Below, piece by piece: positions 18,214-25,574 of a DNA stretch of 64,000 nucleotides. The notes beneath the pieces were generated by a model. The model saw nothing but the letters and a program-made list of their open reading frames with translations, did no database searches and was not told the DNA's origin. Both the position numbers and the translations under genes were made by a program. Numbering within the stretch: position 1 is the stretch's first letter; each line of letters starts with the position of its first letter. The stretch comes from CAYPAV01 sp964408805 (GTDB lineage: Bacteria; Pseudomonadota; Alphaproteobacteria; UBA8366): positions 1 to 64,000 of the forward strand of contig CAYPAV010000020.1 in assembly GCA_964408805.1 (NCBI GenBank), read 5' to 3'.

Positions 18214-18368
18214 GCGTGGTTCGCCCGTCCCCCGTTAACGGGCCGGCATGATCGGGTCAATGTCGCGGTTTGTCCAGTCGTGCGCCATCGTCATGCCTGG
18301 GATTGGCTCGCATTTTCGGCACTCCCGGCGCTCCACGCCCCAAGAGCATGAGAAACGCGAGCTAGGGT

Positions 18369-19013
18369 TCAGTCGTGGATCGACGGGCGCTTCGAGACGA
18401 TCGATTCGAACTCCAGCCTCGTTTTCGCGTCCGTGCGAAACGATCCCAGCATGCGGCTGGTCACCATTGAAACGCCCTTTTTCCGGATGCCGCGGGTGGT
18501 CATGCATTGATGTTCGGCTTCGATCACCACGGCGACGCCGCGCGGTTTCAGGGCTTCCTCGATGGCATTGGCGATTTGCGCCGTCATCCGTTCCTGAATT
18601 TGCAATCGCCGCGAGACCGCCTCGACGACTCTTGCCAGCTTGGAGATCCCGACGACCCGCCGGTCCGGCAGATAGGCGACATGCGCCTTGCCGACGATGG
18701 GGAGCATGTGGTGTTCGCAATGCGAGATGAAATGGATGTCGCGCAAGACGACCATCTCGTCATACCCGTCCGTTTCCTCGAAGGTGCGTTCGAGGTAATC
18801 GGTCGGATCCTCCCGGTAGCCGCCATAGAATTCCTCGAAGGCCCGTACCACGCGAGCCGGCGTGTCACGAAGGCCTTCCCGGTCGGGATCGTCGCCCGAC
18901 CAGGCGATCAGGGTGCGGACGGCCGCCTCCGCAGAGTCGCGGTCGGCCGCGGCCGGTACCGTGCCGTCTTCCTCGATGTCGCCGTCGGCCGCTTCTTCCT
19001 TTTTCAATACCAA
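18369..19013 (-). CDS. folE: GTP cyclohydrolase I
   Basis: The 214-residue enzyme converts GTP to dihydroneopterin triphosphate at the start of folate synthesis. It has the zinc motif CEHHMLP (C99, H101, H102), the second zinc cysteine in EAEHQCMTTRGI, and the catalytic segments VVGISKLARVVE and RLQIQERMTAQIA. The start appears to be TTG at 19013 with AAGGAA about seven bases upstream; a second TTG six bases later is possible. The first 28 residues are acidic and not conserved. It lies 44 bases from apaG on the same strand. Confidence 0.95.
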   Translation of the reverse strand: MVLKKEEAADGDIEEDGTVPAAADRDSAEAAVRTLIAWSGDDPDREGLRDTPARVVRAFEEFYGGYREDPTDYLERTFEETDGYDEMVVLRDIHFISHCEHHMLPIVGKAHVAYLPDRRVVGISKLARVVEAVSRRLQIQERMTAQIANAIEEALKPRGVAVVIEAEHQCMTTRGIRKKGVSMVTSRMLGSFRTDAKTRLEFESIVSKRPSIHD

Positions 19014-19057
19014 GAGTATTTCCTTTCCCGCCGCCCGGCGGCGGATGCCCCAAGCTT

Positions 19058-19441
19058 CTAATTCAAATTGACCGGTTGATGCGGACTGTCCAGGGAAAAT
19101 GCCGGTATCTCGACGTCGAAGGCCTGGCCCGCCTCATCTTCCATCTGATAAATCCCCGCCATGATACCGGACGGTGTGGGCAGCGGTGTCCCGCTGGTGT
19201 ATTCGAAGATCTCGCCGGGATCCAGCACCGGCTGCTCGCCGACGACGCCCGGGCCGCGGACTTCCTGGACCCGTCCCAGGGCATCCGTGATGCGCCAATA
19301 TCGGGTTCGCAGCTGCACCCGCTCCCGGCCGAGATTTGCGATCTCCACATGATAGGCCCAGACGAACCTGTTGTCGTCGGGATCGGATTGATCGTCGAGG
19401 TAAAAGGGACGCACCACGACTTTGATGCCGTGCGTGATCAT
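19058..19441 (-). CDS. apaG: ApaG family protein
   Basis: The 127-residue protein is a typical ApaG (DUF525) beta-sandwich domain: VWAYHVEIANLG, RTRYWRITDALG, VRGPGVVGEQPVL and YTSGTPLPTPSGIM are all family signatures. ApaG binds small molecules or divalent cations in some bacteria, and its role is unsettled. I start it at the ATG at 19441 (MITHGIKVVV) because this matches the family N-terminus. A longer start at 19495 adds 18 residues of no evident similarity, and neither start has a good ribosome-binding site. It precedes folE on the same strand. Confidence 0.9.
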   Translation of the reverse strand: MITHGIKVVVRPFYLDDQSDPDDNRFVWAYHVEIANLGRERVQLRTRYWRITDALGRVQEVRGPGVVGEQPVLDPGEIFEYTSGTPLPTPSGIMAGIYQMEDEAGQAFDVEIPAFSLDSPHQPVNLN

Positions 19442-19534
19442 CTCGTATTTTCCGGTGTCCAGCGTGCCAATCCTTCCGGCTTCGACGCCCCTCATATGGC
19501 GCTTGAAGTGGCGGTTGTCCAGTAGCGCTTCCGA

Positions 19535-20023
19535 TCAGCCGCCCGGATCTCGCTTCCGCAGAAGGAACTTCTGCTCGCCGTCCATGACAAGCTCGCCATT
19601 CTGATTGTGGACCGTCGAGCGCAAGGTCACGACACCGGTATTCCTTTGCGGCTTCAACTCCGAGATTTCAAGCAACGGATAGACCGTGTCGCCATTGTAG
19701 ACCGGCTTCAAGAAGCGTGAAGATTGCTCGATGAAGCCGATCAGCGCATCGCCGATGACATAGGGGAAGAATCCGGCCCCGGGCGCCGTCTGGATCGCGA
19801 CTTGAAATCCATGTGCCAGCATGCCGTCGTGTCCGTGACGGCGGCAGTATTCGATATCGTAGTGGATCGGATGATTATCGCCCGATGCCAACGAGAAGGC
19901 CGCGAAAAGGGCGTCCGTCATGGTCCGCGACGGAATGTAGAACTGTTCGCCGACCGCAAGATCCTCGAAGTATTTGGCGTCTTGCGGTTTGTGTGACGCT
20001 GGATCGAAATTTTCTTCAGACAT
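19535..20023 (-). CDS. MaoC-like dehydratase
   Basis: The 162-residue hotdog-fold protein carries the hydratase signature FSLASGDNHPIHYD (catalytic Asp and His), the form of MaoC/R-specific enoyl-CoA hydratases. It should hydrate a 2-enoyl-CoA or act on a mesaconyl- or methylmalyl-type CoA. The second conserved stretch, HGFQVAIQTAPGAGFF, lines the substrate tunnel. It stands 94 bases upstream of apaG and 105 bases after the radical SAM gene on the same strand. The precise substrate is unknown. Confidence 0.88.
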   Translation of the reverse strand: MSEENFDPASHKPQDAKYFEDLAVGEQFYIPSRTMTDALFAAFSLASGDNHPIHYDIEYCRRHGHDGMLAHGFQVAIQTAPGAGFFPYVIGDALIGFIEQSSRFLKPVYNGDTVYPLLEISELKPQRNTGVVTLRSTVHNQNGELVMDGEQKFLLRKRDPGG

Positions 20024-20128
20024 CGATTGTCTCCCGAGGGGGAATCCCCCATTGCCGCGATTGGTCGTCGGCCGTCGTCATCCAGGGATTTAGCCGGGAT
20101 GGTGCATTCGGCGAGCCTTTTTCCCAGC

Positions 20129-21091
20129 TCAGCCGCCGCGGCTGCAGGAGCCCCCGCCAAGGACACAGAACCGTGCGCAATGAGGATGGTTTAGCCTGAC
20201 CGCATCCCGGGTATCGGCGAGGCGCGTTCCCATCTCGAACTCGGGATCGTAGGGCAACAGCGTGCAAGGCAAAACCACCGGCCGGGCCGCACCCTTTCGT
20301 TTGACGACCATCCGCGAGCCGGCGCACATCACGTTTTCCGGCGAGAGGCCCAAAATATCCCAGCACTTCTCGGTAATCTCGGGCACGTCGACGGTCTCGT
20401 CCATCTCCGGGAAAAGCATCAAGGCGGTTTCGTCTTCAGGATCGATCGAAACGCCTTCGGCTGCGAAGAAGCGGCCGAAGCCGGCGCGAAGCTGGGCTTC
20501 GGTTTCCCGCCATGGGGTTCGTCCCGCGATGTTCAGGTTGAACCCGCCCTCGACCAGCCAGCGCAGGCCGATCATGGTCTTCCGCCAGGCGTCGGGCCCC
20601 CGGTGCAGGTTGTGAAGAGGTTCCGAATAATGATCAAGCGAGACCCGGATCACCAGCCGATCGCCAAATCGTTTTCGCAGTTCGATCAAACCATCGGCCC
20701 ACTTCATCATCGGCCGCATGGCATTGGTGAGGACGAGCGCCCGATATTCCCGCGAAAGGCTCGCGTCGAGCATCCCGAGAAGATCAGGGTTCATGAACGG
20801 CTCGCCGCCGGTAAAGGCGATTTCCTCGGTCCCGAAATCATCCGCCGCCAGTTCGTCCAAATAGCCGACAACCTCGTCGAGGCTCAAATAGACCAGCCGA
20901 TCGTTCGTCGGGCTCGATTCGATATAGCAGTTCGTACAGGTAAGATTGCAGAGCGTGCCGGTGTTGAACCAAAGCGTCCGGATCGCGACATAGGGCGCGG
21001 CCGCGCGTTGCTCGCCGTCGGCGGTGACATCGGGATCCCGAAACTTACGCGGGCTCAGCGGCGGTTTGTCGACAAGCGGGGATTCACTCAT
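20129..21091 (-). CDS. Radical SAM protein with Cys-containing C-terminus
   Basis: The 320-residue protein is a radical SAM enzyme. CNLTCTNC at 48-55 gives the C-x3-C-x2-C that binds the [4Fe-4S] cluster, and FTGGEPF is the SAM-binding motif. LTNAMRPMMKWADG and SLDHYSEPLHNLHRG resemble the MoaA/SPASM-type barrel. The C-terminus has further cysteines (VMCAGSRM, VVLPCTLLP, CARFCVLGGGSC), which could bind an auxiliary cluster. No precursor peptide, heme or quinone gene is adjacent, so the substrate is open. Neighbours are a PNPOx-like gene upstream and MaoC downstream, with gaps above 100 bases. Confidence 0.85.
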   Translation of the reverse strand: MSESPLVDKPPLSPRKFRDPDVTADGEQRAAAPYVAIRTLWFNTGTLCNLTCTNCYIESSPTNDRLVYLSLDEVVGYLDELAADDFGTEEIAFTGGEPFMNPDLLGMLDASLSREYRALVLTNAMRPMMKWADGLIELRKRFGDRLVIRVSLDHYSEPLHNLHRGPDAWRKTMIGLRWLVEGGFNLNIAGRTPWRETEAQLRAGFGRFFAAEGVSIDPEDETALMLFPEMDETVDVPEITEKCWDILGLSPENVMCAGSRMVVKRKGAARPVVLPCTLLPYDPEFEMGTRLADTRDAVRLNHPHCARFCVLGGGSCSRGG

Positions 21092-21224
21092 GCGGCCCGT
21101 TTCTCGTAAAAGCGACCGCGGACCGCCCCTCGGCGGCCCGCTCGAATAGGCGAATTTAAAGGACGAAGATCACCAATTGCCAATGAATTCCGCGTGATGG
21201 TTCAACCGGGGGCCCGGCGATCTC

Positions 21225-21881
21225 CTAGCGCCGAAAGCGGAAATTGCGGGCGTAGTCGGGTACCGAAGCCCCGTTGGTGAGACGGTCGTCGTCAATCGGG
21301 TCGCCGGCCACGAGACGCAGCGGGACGACGCCGGCCCAACAGGGCAGCGCATAATCCGCCTCGTCGTCGACGGGCGGCCCCGTCCGAACCTTCGCCGAGA
21401 CCTCTTCCAGCGCCAGCGCCAGGACCTTCGTCGCCTTAAATTCTTGATCGTCCGGCGGCCGTGTTTCGTCCCAACGGCCGGGTCCGATCCGCCTCATGAA
21501 GGCCTCCAGCGCCGCCATTTTCTCGGTCTCGTCCTCGACGAGCCGAGGGACCCCGAAGATCATGACGGACCGGAAGTTCATCGAGTGATGAAATCCCGAC
21601 CGGGCATAGACCAACCCATCGAGATGGGTGACCGTCAGACAGGCCTCCGCGCCCTCCGCCAGGGCCCGCATCGTTCGGCTCGCCGACGAGCCATGGACAT
21701 AGACGGTCTCGCCGTCGCGCCAATAGGCGGTTGGAATTACAAATGGTTTCCCTTCGACCGCGAACCCGAGATGACAGATCAAGCCTTCGTCGAGAATGGC
21801 GTGGATGGTGGCGCGGTCGAAATGAGCCCGTTCGTGGACGCGCCGGAGGCGGCTCCGGTCGGTGACGGCGTAGTCATTCAT
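21225..21881 (-). CDS. Pyridoxamine 5'-phosphate oxidase family (flavin-binding) protein
   Basis: The 218-residue protein has the split-barrel fold of PNPOx-like flavoproteins: LGFAVEGKPFVIPTAYWRDG, VYVHGSSASRTMRAL and a central FHHSMNFRSVMIFG. It probably binds FMN or F420-like flavin, or heme, and reduces a small substrate. A CAGGAG ribosome-binding site precedes the ATG at 21881. It is divergent from a MocR regulator with 87 bases between, containing MocR-type repeats, so it is the likely target of that regulator. That link to vitamin B6 or amino-acid metabolism is an inference. Confidence 0.88.
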   Translation of the reverse strand: MNDYAVTDRSRLRRVHERAHFDRATIHAILDEGLICHLGFAVEGKPFVIPTAYWRDGETVYVHGSSASRTMRALAEGAEACLTVTHLDGLVYARSGFHHSMNFRSVMIFGVPRLVEDETEKMAALEAFMRRIGPGRWDETRPPDDQEFKATKVLALALEEVSAKVRTGPPVDDEADYALPCWAGVVPLRLVAGDPIDDDRLTNGASVPDYARNFRFRR

Positions 21882-21919
21882 GGCGATCTCCTGAAATGCG
21901 GGCCTTGAATACGGGATCG

Positions 21920-21967
21920 ATTGGTTTGGATAAAAGGTCCAATTAGGGTATATCCGCCGGACCAATT
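21920..21967. promoter_or_regulatory. Candidate MocR operator
   Basis: ATTGG at 21920-21924 faces CCAATT at 21939-21944, and a second CCAATT lies at 21962-21967, 23 bases from the first. One inverted plus one direct repeat in the spacer between a MocR regulator and its divergent neighbour is the usual operator design of this family. Confidence 0.55.
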
Positions 21968-21968
21968 C

Positions 21969-23459
21969 ATGGGGCTCCCTATGATCAAGAAAATGGCGGC
22001 CGCGCATCTTGCCGCGCTCTCTCTCGATCCGACGATGGAAGCGCCGCTGTATCGGCAGCTTTATTTCGGAGTTCGCGACGCCATTCTGTCCGGGCGGCTT
22101 TCCCCGGGGCAGAGGCTTCCCGCGACCCGCGTCCTCGCGCGGGACCTCGACGTCTCGCGGAATACCGTGGTGACGGCTTTCGATCAACTGTTCGCCGAAG
22201 GTTATATCGAGGGCCGAACCGGGGCTGGAACATTCGTCTCGGCAACCTTGCCGGAGGAATTGCTGCATGCGCGCGCGGTGGGCCTGCCCCAAATTTCGGC
22301 AGGACGCAGGCGCGGTCCCTCGAAACGTGGCGCCTATCTTGCGTCCGTCGGCGGGCGGGCGCCGAGCCGGCCGCGCGCGTTTTCGCCGGGCCTGCCGGAA
22401 CTCGCGGCCTTTCCGTTCGACGATTGGGGCCGGCTCCTCGCAAGGCGCTGGCGGCGGCCGCCCCGGGAATTCCTGGTCGGCAATGATCCCGCGGGATACC
22501 GGCCCCTGCGCGAGGCGATTTCGGCGCATCTCGGCGTGGCGCGGGCCGTGCGCTGCGATGCCGACCAGATCATCGTCGTTTCCGGTTCCCAGCAAGCGCT
22601 CGATTTGACGGCCCGTGTGCTGATCGATCCCGGCGACGAGGTCTGGATGGAGGAGCCGGGCTATCCCGGGATGCGCGGCGCCTTGTTGGCCTCCGGTGCG
22701 GCCCTGGTCGCGGTTCCGGTCGATGGCGAGGGGTTGAGTGTTGCGTCCGGCCGCCGCCGCGGTCCGGCGGCGCGTCTCGCCTGTGTGTCGCCCTCGCATC
22801 AATACCCGCTCGGCATCACCATGAGCCTGTCGCGCCGCCTCGAACTTCTGGAATGGGCCCGTACCGCCGACGCCTTCATCCTTGAGGACGACTACGATAG
22901 CGAATATCGCTATGCGGGTCGGCCGCTTTCGGCGCTGCAGGGTCTGGATGAGGACGGTCGGGTCATTTACGTGGGGTCGCTCAGCAAGGTGATGTTTCCC
23001 AGTCTTCGAATGGGATTCATGGTCGTGCCGCGCGATCTCATCGACGCCTTCCGCGCGGTGCGAATGCTGGTCGACACGCATCCGTCATCGGTGGCTCAGG
23101 CGGCGCTGGCGGATTTCATCGGCGAAGGCCATCTCGGGGCCCACATCCGCCGGATGCGGGCTCTCTATGCGGAACGGCAGGCGGTATTGGTGCAAGCGAT
23201 CGATACGGCGCTTGCCGCTTGGCTCCGGGTGACGCCGGAAGACGCGGGCATGCATCTCCTCGCGGACCTGCCGGCCGAGGCGGACGATGTCGCACTATCC
23301 GCGCGGGCTCGCGCCGCCAGCATCGAAGTGCCGCCGCTTTCGGCCTATTATCAGGAGCCGTCTGAGCGCCGAGGGTTCCTTTTCGGCTATGCTGGCGTGG
23401 CGCCACGCGAAATCGAAACGGGCGTTCGGCAACTGGCCGCTGTCTTCGCCGATGCTTGA
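21969..23459 (+). CDS. MocR-family (GntR + aminotransferase) transcription regulator
   Basis: The 496-residue protein joins an N-terminal GntR winged helix (QLYFGVRDAILSGRLSPGQR, RDLDVSRNTVVTAFDQL) to a fold-I aminotransferase domain, starting near 110, with the PLP lysine in YVGSLSKVMFPSLRMG. MocR proteins use PLP as an effector and do not usually catalyse. The best start is the ATG at 21969 or 21981. It is divergent from the PNPOx-like gene, with repeats at 21920-21967. PdxR-like control of that gene is the simplest reading, but the effector amine is unknown. Confidence 0.9.
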   Translation: MGLPMIKKMAAAHLAALSLDPTMEAPLYRQLYFGVRDAILSGRLSPGQRLPATRVLARDLDVSRNTVVTAFDQLFAEGYIEGRTGAGTFVSATLPEELLHARAVGLPQISAGRRRGPSKRGAYLASVGGRAPSRPRAFSPGLPELAAFPFDDWGRLLARRWRRPPREFLVGNDPAGYRPLREAISAHLGVARAVRCDADQIIVVSGSQQALDLTARVLIDPGDEVWMEEPGYPGMRGALLASGAALVAVPVDGEGLSVASGRRRGPAARLACVSPSHQYPLGITMSLSRRLELLEWARTADAFILEDDYDSEYRYAGRPLSALQGLDEDGRVIYVGSLSKVMFPSLRMGFMVVPRDLIDAFRAVRMLVDTHPSSVAQAALADFIGEGHLGAHIRRMRALYAERQAVLVQAIDTALAAWLRVTPEDAGMHLLADLPAEADDVALSARARAASIEVPPLSAYYQEPSERRGFLFGYAGVAPREIETGVRQLAAVFADA

Positions 23460-23495
23460 ATTCGGCCGTCGCTTTCCGTAGAAGGTCTGAGGGAC

Positions 23496-23569
23496 GCGGG
23501 TGTAGCTCAACGGTAGAGCAGAAGCTTCCCAAGCTTAAGACGGGGGTTCAACTCCCCTCACCCGCTCCA
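23496..23569 (+). tRNA. tRNA-Gly (anticodon CCC)
   Basis: The cloverleaf can be drawn by hand. The acceptor GCGGGTG (23496-23502) pairs with CACCCGC, the D-arm is GCTC/GAGC, the anticodon loop is TTCCCAA with CCC in the middle, and the T-arm is GGGGG-TTCAACT-CCCCT. The discriminator is T and CCA is encoded. The top pair of the anticodon stem is mismatched. The gene lies between the MocR regulator and the convergent HPt gene. Confidence 0.95.
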
Positions 23570-23576
23570 ATGCCGC

Positions 23577-23915
23577 TTAAAGCTGTTTCGAGAGATGCGC
23601 CACGAGATCGAGCGCATCCTTACGTTCATCCATCGTCGGCGCGGCATTCCGCTCAAGGACGTCGGCGCAGTGGCCTTCGAGCCGTTGCGCGATGTCACCG
23701 ACATCGTGATAGCCGAGCGTGCCCGCCGACCCGCCGAGCTTGTGGGCCAGCGCCAGCAACACGTCGAAGGCGCGAGCGACATCGTCATCTCCCGATCCGT
23801 CGCGGACCGGTACCGCCGCCGTTTCGATCTCTTCAATACGTTCGGCGAGTTTAGCGCCGAATGCTTGGCGGAGCGCATCCAATTGCGCTTGAACGGAATT
23901 GGCCGAATTAGGCAT
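23577..23915 (-). CDS. HPt phosphotransfer protein
   Basis: The 112-residue protein is a single histidine phosphotransfer domain. AHKLGGSAGTLGY contains the phospho-accepting His in the H-x-L-K/G-G-S-A-G motif, within a four-helix bundle. It passes phosphate between response regulators or hybrid kinases in the cytoplasm. It overlaps the CheY-like gene upstream by eight bases, so the two are translationally coupled. No histidine kinase is nearby. It may be co-transcribed with the suf genes. Confidence 0.85.
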   Translation of the reverse strand: MPNSANSVQAQLDALRQAFGAKLAERIEEIETAAVPVRDGSGDDDVARAFDVLLALAHKLGGSAGTLGYHDVGDIAQRLEGHCADVLERNAAPTMDERKDALDLVAHLSKQL

Positions 23916-24300
23916 TCCGGGAATTCCAAATTTCCCTCACCTGATCGGACAAGGTCATCGGATCGAACGGTTTTGGAATGACACCGATCGCCCCCAGTTC
24001 GAGGTATTGTTCCACCTCGGCGTCCATGACCTTCGCGGTCATGAAGATCACCGGTTTCTCCTCGAAGCCCGATATCTGGCGGAGCGCGGTCAGCGTATCG
24101 GGCCCGTCGAGCCCCGGCATCATGACGTCCAGCAGCACGAGATCCGGTTGATAATCGGGCGCGCGCTTGAGGCCCTCCTGGCCGCTGCTACAAATTTCCG
24201 CCGTGAACCCGCCGACTGTCTCCAGCGCGATGCGCGCCACGGCCTGAATATCTGGCTCGTCCTCGACATACATGATCTTCGTCAGCTCATCCTCGGCCAT
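23908..24300 (-). CDS. CheY-like single-domain response regulator
   Basis: The 130-residue receiver domain has all key residues: an acidic pair in YVEDEPD, the phospho-accepting Asp in LVLLDVMMPGLDG, the switch Thr in IFMTAK and Lys in IPKPFDP. There is no output domain, so it acts by protein contact or as a phosphate sink or relay. A clear AAGGAG ribosome-binding site precedes the ATG. It starts 25 bases after sufA, with no terminator visible between them, and overlaps the HPt gene. The partner kinase is unknown. Confidence 0.9.
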   Translation of the reverse strand: MAEDELTKIMYVEDEPDIQAVARIALETVGGFTAEICSSGQEGLKRAPDYQPDLVLLDVMMPGLDGPDTLTALRQISGFEEKPVIFMTAKVMDAEVEQYLELGAIGVIPKPFDPMTLSDQVREIWNSRNA

Positions 24301-24325
24301 CGGTCCCGCTCCTTATTTTCGCCCG

Positions 24326-24661
24326 TCAAACGCTGAACGATTCGCCGCAACCGCAGCGCCCTGTTTCGTTCGGATTGTTGAAAACGAAACCGGCTTGCAG
24401 CTTGTCTTCCTGGTAATCCATTTCCGAGCCGAGGATGAACATCGTCGCCATCGGATCGACATAGACCTTGATGCCGTGGCTCTCGACGACTTCCTCGAAC
24501 GGCTTCTCGTCCTCGGCGTATTCGACGTAGTAGCTGTAACCCGAGCAGCCTTGGGTCTTCACGCCGACGCGGATCCCGGCGACCGGCTTTTGCGCCTGAT
24601 CGATGATTGTCCTCGCGCGCGCCGCGGCGGCATCGGTCAGGGTCAGAATAGATGCGGCCAT
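24326..24661 (-). CDS. sufA: A-type iron-sulfur carrier (SufA/IscA/ErpA-like)
   Basis: The 111-residue protein is an A-type Fe-S carrier with the three cysteines of the family: VKTQGCSGYSYY and the C-terminal GRCGCGESF. It takes clusters from the scaffold and hands them to apo-enzymes. The ATG at 24661 gives the standard MAASILTLTDAAAARAR start, and upstream extension has no similarity. It is the last suf gene, 29 bases after the DUF59 gene. The name sufA is given by context. ErpA-like function is also possible. Confidence 0.9.
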   Translation of the reverse strand: MAASILTLTDAAAARARTIIDQAQKPVAGIRVGVKTQGCSGYSYYVEYAEDEKPFEEVVESHGIKVYVDPMATMFILGSEMDYQEDKLQAGFVFNNPNETGRCGCGESFSV

Positions 24662-24690
24662 CTCTTTTTGTCTCCCGTTCCGTCGAACGA

Positions 24691-25095
24691 TTAAAACATG
24701 CCGAGCGCCATTTTGGCATCCTCGGACATCATCGTCTGATCCCAAGGCGGGTCCCAGACGAGTTGCACTTCGATTTCTCCCGTTCCGTTCAGCCCGGCGA
24801 TCGCATCGGCGGCCCATTGCGGCAATTCGCCGGCGACCGGACAAGCCGGTGCGGTCACCGTCATTTGCACGGAGACGTCGCCCCGATCCGAAACGGAGAC
24901 ATCATAGACTAGCCCGAGATCGTAAATGTTGACCGGGATTTCCGGATCGTGGACCGTGCGCAGCACCTCGATCACCGCCTCCAGGGAGGCGACGGCCGTC
25001 GTGCCCGGCTCAAGCGGCGCGCCGGCGTGGGCGGTGAATTCGAGCAGCTCGTCCGGTGTCGGCATATATCCGCCGTAGGGTGATTCGAATTGCAT
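24691..25095 (-). CDS. MIP18/DUF59 Fe-S assembly protein (SufT-like)
   Basis: The 134-residue protein has the DUF59 core: TVHDPEIPVNIYDLGLVYDV, then VQMTVTAPACPVAGELP with the conserved cysteine, and a VQLVWDPPWDQTMMSEDAK end. Such SufT/YitW-like proteins help mature Fe-S proteins in SUF operons of alphaproteobacteria and Gram-positives. It begins 14 bases after sufU and precedes sufA. The exact step it serves is not settled. Confidence 0.88.
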   Translation of the reverse strand: MQFESPYGGYMPTPDELLEFTAHAGAPLEPGTTAVASLEAVIEVLRTVHDPEIPVNIYDLGLVYDVSVSDRGDVSVQMTVTAPACPVAGELPQWAADAIAGLNGTGEIEVQLVWDPPWDQTMMSEDAKMALGMF

Positions 25096-25109
25096 GTCCG
25101 TTTCCCTTC

Positions 25110-25574
25110 TCAGCGTTCCGTGCTGACTTCGGCCTCGCCCTTGAGGGCGGCCTCAAGCGTATGCCAGGCCAGGGTCGCGCATTTGACCCGAACCGGGAAT
25201 TGCCTGACGCCCGAAAGCACCTGGAGCCTATCGATCTCGTCGTCGTCCTCGGCGGAATCGAGCTCTTCCTCACCAGTGCACATCGCATGGAATCGCTGGA
25301 ACAGCGCCTTCGCCTCGGCCCGCGTCTTGCCCTTGACGATCTCGGTCATCATCGAGGCCGAGGCCACCGATATGGCGCAGCCATTTCCGAGAAAGGCAAC
25401 GTCCCGCACGGTGTCGTCGTCATCGAGGTTGAGGTAGACCACCAACCGGTCGCCGCAGAGCGGGTTGTGTCCCATCGCCTCGCGGTTGGCGTCGTCGGGC
25501 CGGCGGAAGTTCCGCGGGGCCTTGCCGTGATCGAGGATCACTTCCTGATAGAGATCGCGCAGTTCGTCGAGCAT
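25110..25574 (-). CDS. sufU: SufU-type Fe-S scaffold / sulfur acceptor
   Basis: The 154-residue IscU-fold protein has three cysteines (NPLCGDR, GNGCAISVASASMM, VKCATLAWHTL). An acidic insertion between the second and third (GEEELDSAEDDDEIDRL) marks the SufU branch. SufU accepts sulfur from SufS, often through zinc, in place of SufE. The start ATG overlaps the sufS stop as TAATG. Using SufU in a Gram-negative SUF operon is less usual than SufE, and no sufE is seen in this window. Confidence 0.88.
   Translation of the reverse strand: MLDELRDLYQEVILDHGKAPRNFRRPDDANREAMGHNPLCGDRLVVYLNLDDDDTVRDVAFLGNGCAISVASASMMTEIVKGKTRAEAKALFQRFHAMCTGEEELDSAEDDDEIDRLQVLSGVRQFPVRVKCATLAWHTLEAALKGEAEVSTER

Noticed and set aside
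21882..23081. Upstream extension of the PNPOx-like gene through the MocR gene
   Set aside because: The extra 400 residues are antisense to MocR; the ATG at 21881 has a good ribosome-binding site and the family start.
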